64,000 bases of DNA from contig NZ_RIZG01000001.1 of assembly GCF_003721245.1 (NCBI RefSeq), positions 62,001-126,000 of the forward strand, given 5' to 3'. The translations under genes were made by a program, and so were the position numbers. Of this stretch, positions 60,681-64,000 are shown in pieces. The DNA comes from Marinomonas hwangdonensis (GTDB lineage: Bacteria; Pseudomonadota; Gammaproteobacteria; Pseudomonadales; Marinomonadaceae). Within the stretch, counting starts at the first letter, position 1. Each line of letters begins with the position of its first letter. The notes below the pieces were generated by a model, which ran no database searches, was not told where the DNA came from, and was given only the letters and a program-made list of their open reading frames with translations.

Positions 60681-61445
60681 ATGACGTTATCACTGTTGTT
60701 ATTTGAACAAGTGACCCCAGCGGTTTTTCTGTTGCTGATGGTGGCTTCTGCGCTTGGTTCTTTTTTAACCGCCAGCCTTGGGGTTGGGGGTGGTGTCATG
60801 TTGCTGGGCGTAATGGCTCAAGTATTGCCGCCGCAGTTGATCATTCCGCTGCATGGGGTGGCGCAGTTGGGGTCAAATGCAGGCCGAGCGGCAATGAGCT
60901 GGCGACACATTGATTGGAGGTTAATTGCGGCTTTTTTACCGGGTGCTGTAGTAGGCGCTCTGATCGGAAGCTTCGTATTAGTGGCGTTACCGCCTGCGGT
61001 CATGTATTTGACGATTGCCTTATTTATTTTGTATTTGTGTTGGGGCCCAAAGTTACCCAAAATGGTGCTTGGGCCATGGGGGACCATTTTGGCGGGTGGA
61101 GTCACTACCTTTATTACTCTGTTTGCTGGCGCCACGGGTCCTTTGGTAGCGGCTTTTATAAAACAAATTCACGCCGACCGTTTTCGTACAGTCGCGACGT
61201 TTGCTATGGCCATGTCATTGCAGCATGTTTTAAAAATCGCCGTGTTTGAAGTCGCAGGTTTCTCTTTAGAGCCTTGGCTGCCACTACTAGCCTGCATGAT
61301 CGTGAGTGGTGCTTTAGGGACTTGGGTTGGCCTTAAATTGCTAAAACGTATGTCAGACCATTATTTTCAGCGTATTTTTAATATCGCATTGACGCTAATG
61401 GCGCTAAGATTAATATGGCAGTCAGTGGAGATACTCGCCATATAG
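60681..61445 (+). CDS. TSUP (TauE/SafE) family permease
   Basis: A 254-aa inner-membrane protein with about eight helices and the two TSUP half-signatures: GSFLTASLGVGGGVMLLGVM in the first half and GGVTTFITLFAGATGPLVAAF in the second. Members move sulfite, sulfoacetate or other organic anions outward or inward. The substrate is not known here, but the preceding DctB/DctD-like pair suggests a link to anion handling (inference). Confidence 0.88.
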   Translation: MTLSLLLFEQVTPAVFLLLMVASALGSFLTASLGVGGGVMLLGVMAQVLPPQLIIPLHGVAQLGSNAGRAAMSWRHIDWRLIAAFLPGAVVGALIGSFVLVALPPAVMYLTIALFILYLCWGPKLPKMVLGPWGTILAGGVTTFITLFAGATGPLVAAFIKQIHADRFRTVATFAMAMSLQHVLKIAVFEVAGFSLEPWLPLLACMIVSGALGTWVGLKLLKRMSDHYFQRIFNIALTLMALRLIWQSVEILAI

Positions 61446-61473
61446 CGATAAGGTTCTACAAGAGGGTAAAAAT

Positions 61474-62223
61474 ATGACAAGACAACGACTTCAAGTGCTA
61501 GGTCGAGCGAGGTTAGTTGCTCTTATTACCCTTGTTGCTGTGATCTTGGCTATTATCGGCAATGTGGTTATCTCGAAGGTGTTTGGTTTTCAGACGACTT
61601 GGTTTGAAGATGTCGTTCGTGCCACATTGATCCCCATGTATCTTGCTCCTCTGCTGTCTTGGCATTTGGTCGGTGGATTTTACAAGTTAGATCGCTTAGA
61701 AAAAAAGATGAGCCGACTGGCAAAAATAGACGGCTTAACGTCTGTTTATAATCGTCGATATTTTTATCAAAAAACCAGTGATTGGCTTCTTGATGAATCG
61801 AATTGGAATAAGAAATACGCGTTCTTCGTTCTTGATTTGGATTTTTTCAAAAGGGTCAATGATCGCTACGGTCATCTTTGTGGTGATCGAGTGCTTGAGG
61901 AATTTGGGGCGATTTTGCAAAGGTTAGCCCCTAGCCCAAATGTCGTTGGTCGGCTTGGCGGGGAGGAATTCGCCGTATTTTTGCCTGATATCAGTCAAAA
62001 AGAGGCAGAAAACTTAGCGGAGCAGATTTGTCAGGCACTGAGAGATAGCCTCATTGAGCAGGAGGAAGAAAAGGTCTCATCTACTGTCAGTATTGGCATA
62101 TCCATGAATAGAAACAACGACCAATCCTCTATTGAGCATGCGTTTAAATACGCAGACCTTGCACTATATGACAGGAAAAAATCAGGGCGAGACGGTTACC
62201 GCGTGTATTTTTCTGACACATGA
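61474..62223 (+). CDS. Membrane-anchored GGDEF diguanylate cyclase
   Basis: A 249-aa protein with two N-terminal membrane helices (about 12-35 and 47-70) and a GGDEF domain: DGLTSVYNRRYFY, VLDLDFFKRVNDRYGH and RLGGEEFAVFLP. No RxxD inhibitory site is visible upstream of GGEEF, so product inhibition may be absent. The pieces needed for cyclic di-GMP synthesis are intact. It follows the TSUP gene by 28 nt. Confidence 0.92.
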   Translation: MTRQRLQVLGRARLVALITLVAVILAIIGNVVISKVFGFQTTWFEDVVRATLIPMYLAPLLSWHLVGGFYKLDRLEKKMSRLAKIDGLTSVYNRRYFYQKTSDWLLDESNWNKKYAFFVLDLDFFKRVNDRYGHLCGDRVLEEFGAILQRLAPSPNVVGRLGGEEFAVFLPDISQKEAENLAEQICQALRDSLIEQEEEKVSSTVSIGISMNRNNDQSSIEHAFKYADLALYDRKKSGRDGYRVYFSDT

Positions 62224-62318
62224 GTTTCCGTTTTCTAAATTTTAACAATCACCTCTTTTTGCTTGTGATGTTAAAGTATCATTTGTTATGAAGCTTAATT
62301 ATGTCAAGGAAGACAATT

Positions 62319-62588
62319 ATGCCAACTATTTCAATGTTCTATGGAATCATAGTGCGAATGTACTATTTTGATAATCAAAAGCATCAAAGCCCACATATCC
62401 ATGTGCACTATCAAGATTGCGAAGCGGTTATTGATATCAGAGAGGGATTTGTACTGGAAGGTTCTCTACCTAAACCGAAGCAAAAACTTGTAGATGCTTG
62501 GGTTGAAATACACAAGGATGAGTTGATGGCTGACTGGCTGCTCGCGATTAATGGCGAATCCGTTTTTAAAATAGACCCCCTTAAATAA
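62319..62588 (+). CDS. DUF4160 protein
   Basis: An 89-aa protein starting MPTISMFYGIIVRMYYFDNQKHQSPHIHVHYQDCEAVIDI, the DUF4160 signature with its His-rich SPHIHVHY block. ATG 62319 has AAGGA upstream and is preferred over 62301. Genes of this family usually sit beside DUF2442 genes and are often suspected of forming toxin-antitoxin-like pairs. No activity has been shown by the sequence. Confidence 0.9.
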   Translation: MPTISMFYGIIVRMYYFDNQKHQSPHIHVHYQDCEAVIDIREGFVLEGSLPKPKQKLVDAWVEIHKDELMADWLLAINGESVFKIDPLK

Positions 62589-62597
62589 GTGTGCCTT

Positions 62598-62855
62598 ATG
62601 AACCCTAAAGTGACTGCAGTTGAACCAATGAACTCTTATATTCTCAGGCTTACGTTTGAGAATAATGATGTCCGCGTGTTTGATGTGTCGCCTTTTTTGG
62701 AAAAAGGCATTTTTCAAGAATTAAAAGATGAAAGTTATTTTAGACAGGTTTCCGTAGCGTTTGGTGGGGTTCAATGGCCTCACGAGCAGGACTTCAGTAA
62801 AGATACCCTGTATTTATTAAGTTCCCCCGAAACTGTTTCGGCGCCAACTTACTGA
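62598..62855 (+). CDS. DUF2442 protein, partner of the DUF4160 gene
   Basis: An 85-aa protein, MNPKVTAVEPMNSYILRLTFENNDVRVFDVSPFLEKGIFQELKDESYFRQVSVAFGGVQWPHEQDFSKDTLYLLS, matching the DUF2442 pattern (VxxDVSPxLxxGxFxxLxD...GxVxWPxGxDxxPDTLY). GTG 62589 directly after the DUF4160 stop is an alternative start. The two genes are 9 nt apart and probably translated as a unit. Confidence 0.88.
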   Translation: MNPKVTAVEPMNSYILRLTFENNDVRVFDVSPFLEKGIFQELKDESYFRQVSVAFGGVQWPHEQDFSKDTLYLLSSPETVSAPTY

Positions 62856-62931
62856 AATCCATCATTTTGGTTATTAACGCCCAAAGTACCCTGTGAGATG
62901 TTGAATTTTGCTTTATTTTGCTAAATAGCCC

Positions 62932-64000
62932 TCATGTGGCTTTTTGAAACGCTTTGCACTGTTCGATAAGCGCGTCGATGTTGATGTGTTGTTCGGCGCT
63001 GTCGGCGAGGCGGTTGATTTCGGCATCGCGGTATTGGTCGTAGTCGAATGCGGCGGCTTGGTCGACGCCAGCCCAGTGTAGTAAGGCTTGTAGGGCGTCT
63101 GGATGGTCGAATATACCGTGTAAATAGGTGCCTATAATCTTACCATCTTCTGATATATAGCCCTCTTTTTCGCCATTTTCGTTATTTTCTCCATTCTCTA
63201 AGTTAGCAAAGTGGCGGATGCTGGTGTTAGTTGAAAAGCTTGATACGCCGGAGTGGATTTCGTAGCCCGTGAGTTGGGCTTGTTGTGTCTCGATTTGCAG
63301 ATAGCCTTGGCGTTGCTTGAGTTGTTTTTCTTTTTCTAACACCGTGGTCATGGGGATATAACCAAAGCCTTTGGCTTGGGTGTTGGCGTGTTGGTTTTCT
63401 AAGCCATAGGGGTCGAGTAAGGTGTCCCCTAGCATCTGAAAGCCCCCGCAAATGCCCATGACTTTGCCACCATATCTCAGATGAGTATTCAAATACGCTT
63501 CCCAGCCTTCTTGGCGTAAAAACGCTAAATCACTCTGTACACTTTTGCTGCCCGGCAAGATAACAAGGTCGGCAGGCGGTATGGCTTGGTTTGGTTTGAC
63601 CAGCGTGACTTGCACATCAGGGTGCAGGCGAAGCGCATCCCAATCTGTGTGATTACTGGTGCGAGGCATGACGGGAATAACCACGTTCAATTTGGTGTTG
63701 GCGTCCGTTTTGACGGGACTGTGGGCGACCGCGTCTTCGGACTCTAGATGGAAGCCTTTTAAATAAGGCAAGACACCAAGGACGGGTTTGCCTGTGCGTT
63801 CTTCAAGCCAGTCTAAGCCTGATTGCAGCAAGCTAATGTCCCCACGGAAGCGATTGATGACAAAGCCAATAACGCGATCTTGTTCGCTAGGGCAGAGCAG
63901 TTCCAAGGTGCCAACCAGATGCGCAAAGACGCCGCCTTTGTCGATGTCGGCAATAATAATAACCGGACAATCGATACTTTCAGCAAAGCCCATGTTGGCA
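62932..64000 (-). CDS. cobQ: Cobyric acid synthase CobQ (5' end beyond window)
   Basis: It amidates adenosylcobyrinic a,c-diamide at four positions to cobyric acid in cobalamin synthesis, using glutamine. The visible part covers the end of the synthetase domain (MGFAESIDCPVIIIADIDKGGVFAHLVGTLELL, VIGFVINRFRGDISLLQSGLDWLEERTGKPVLGVLPYL) and the class I glutamine amidotransferase domain with nucleophile Cys in MGICGGFQMLG and His in GTYLHGIFD. A linker of repeated Glu/Asn (NLENGENNENGEKEG) is less common. The frame is open to the window edge, so the real start lies to the right. Confidence 0.95.
   Translation of the reverse strand, partial: ANMGFAESIDCPVIIIADIDKGGVFAHLVGTLELLCPSEQDRVIGFVINRFRGDISLLQSGLDWLEERTGKPVLGVLPYLKGFHLESEDAVAHSPVKTDANTKLNVVIPVMPRTSNHTDWDALRLHPDVQVTLVKPNQAIPPADLVILPGSKSVQSDLAFLRQEGWEAYLNTHLRYGGKVMGICGGFQMLGDTLLDPYGLENQHANTQAKGFGYIPMTTVLEKEKQLKQRQGYLQIETQQAQLTGYEIHSGVSSFSTNTSIRHFANLENGENNENGEKEGYISEDGKIIGTYLHGIFDHPDALQALLHWAGVDQAAAFDYDQYRDAEINRLADSAEQHINIDALIEQCKAFQKAT

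Overview
The window reads as a chromosome segment of a marine gammaproteobacterium, most likely an Oceanospirillales bacterium close to Marinomonas. This is an inference from gene content and order (ubiE-ubiB-hisE-tatAB, engB divergent from dsbA, dsbB-rsd/algQ, glmU-glmS, DctB/DctD-like pair, EpmA), not a database match.

Layout. 1-20.9 kb is ordinary core genome: a minus-strand operon ubiE-ubiB-hisE-tatA-tatB; dsbA plus a diguanylate cyclase; engB; gshA; yggX; an orphan FliL-like protein; dsbB, rsd/algQ, a beta-propeller lipoprotein, a DUF423 protein and trmB; an H-NS family protein; tex; azoR with a divergent LysR regulator; glmU-glmS.

20.9-43.7 kb is a complete Tn7-like transposon of 22,756 bp (20904-43659). 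It sits 23 nt past the glmS stop codon and is flanked by the 5-bp duplication AAGGT. Its ends carry three 17-bp TnsB-type sites each, tightly packed at the glmS-proximal (R) end and about 45 bp apart at the distal (L) end. tnsA, tnsB and tnsC are followed 12 nt later by a type I restriction-modification cluster (hsdR, hsdM, hsdS) and an SMC/RloC-like ATPase, apparently in one seven-gene operon. A minus-strand helicase pair and a divergent XRE regulator with twin operators come next, then tnsD and tnsE, two tandem 45-aa paralogous micro-proteins, a large ankyrin protein with a small membrane protein, and small or broken genes against the L end. Because cargo separates tnsABC from tnsDE, the core and targeting modules are split by about 11 kb.

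Directly beyond the L end (43667-43839) is a relict of a second, older Tn7-like element: one R-end TnsB site, the same leader palindrome with compensatory base changes, and about 30 codons of decayed tnsA, cut off at an MFS gene. The site has therefore been occupied at least twice. Comparing the two leaders shows that the palindrome over the tnsA ribosome-binding site is conserved as a structure while its sequence drifts.

43.8-64 kb returns to chromosomal genes: MFS transporter, zapE, MATE exporter, SDR, CurA-like reductase, a MocR-type regulator divergent from EamA and LysE exporters with two unexplained loop-conserved hairpins in between, epmA, a FIST-GGDEF-EAL protein, a DctB/DctD-like two-component system, a TSUP permease, a membrane diguanylate cyclase, a DUF4160/DUF2442 pair, and cobQ running off the right edge. 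I saw no tRNA, rRNA, CRISPR array or cas gene.
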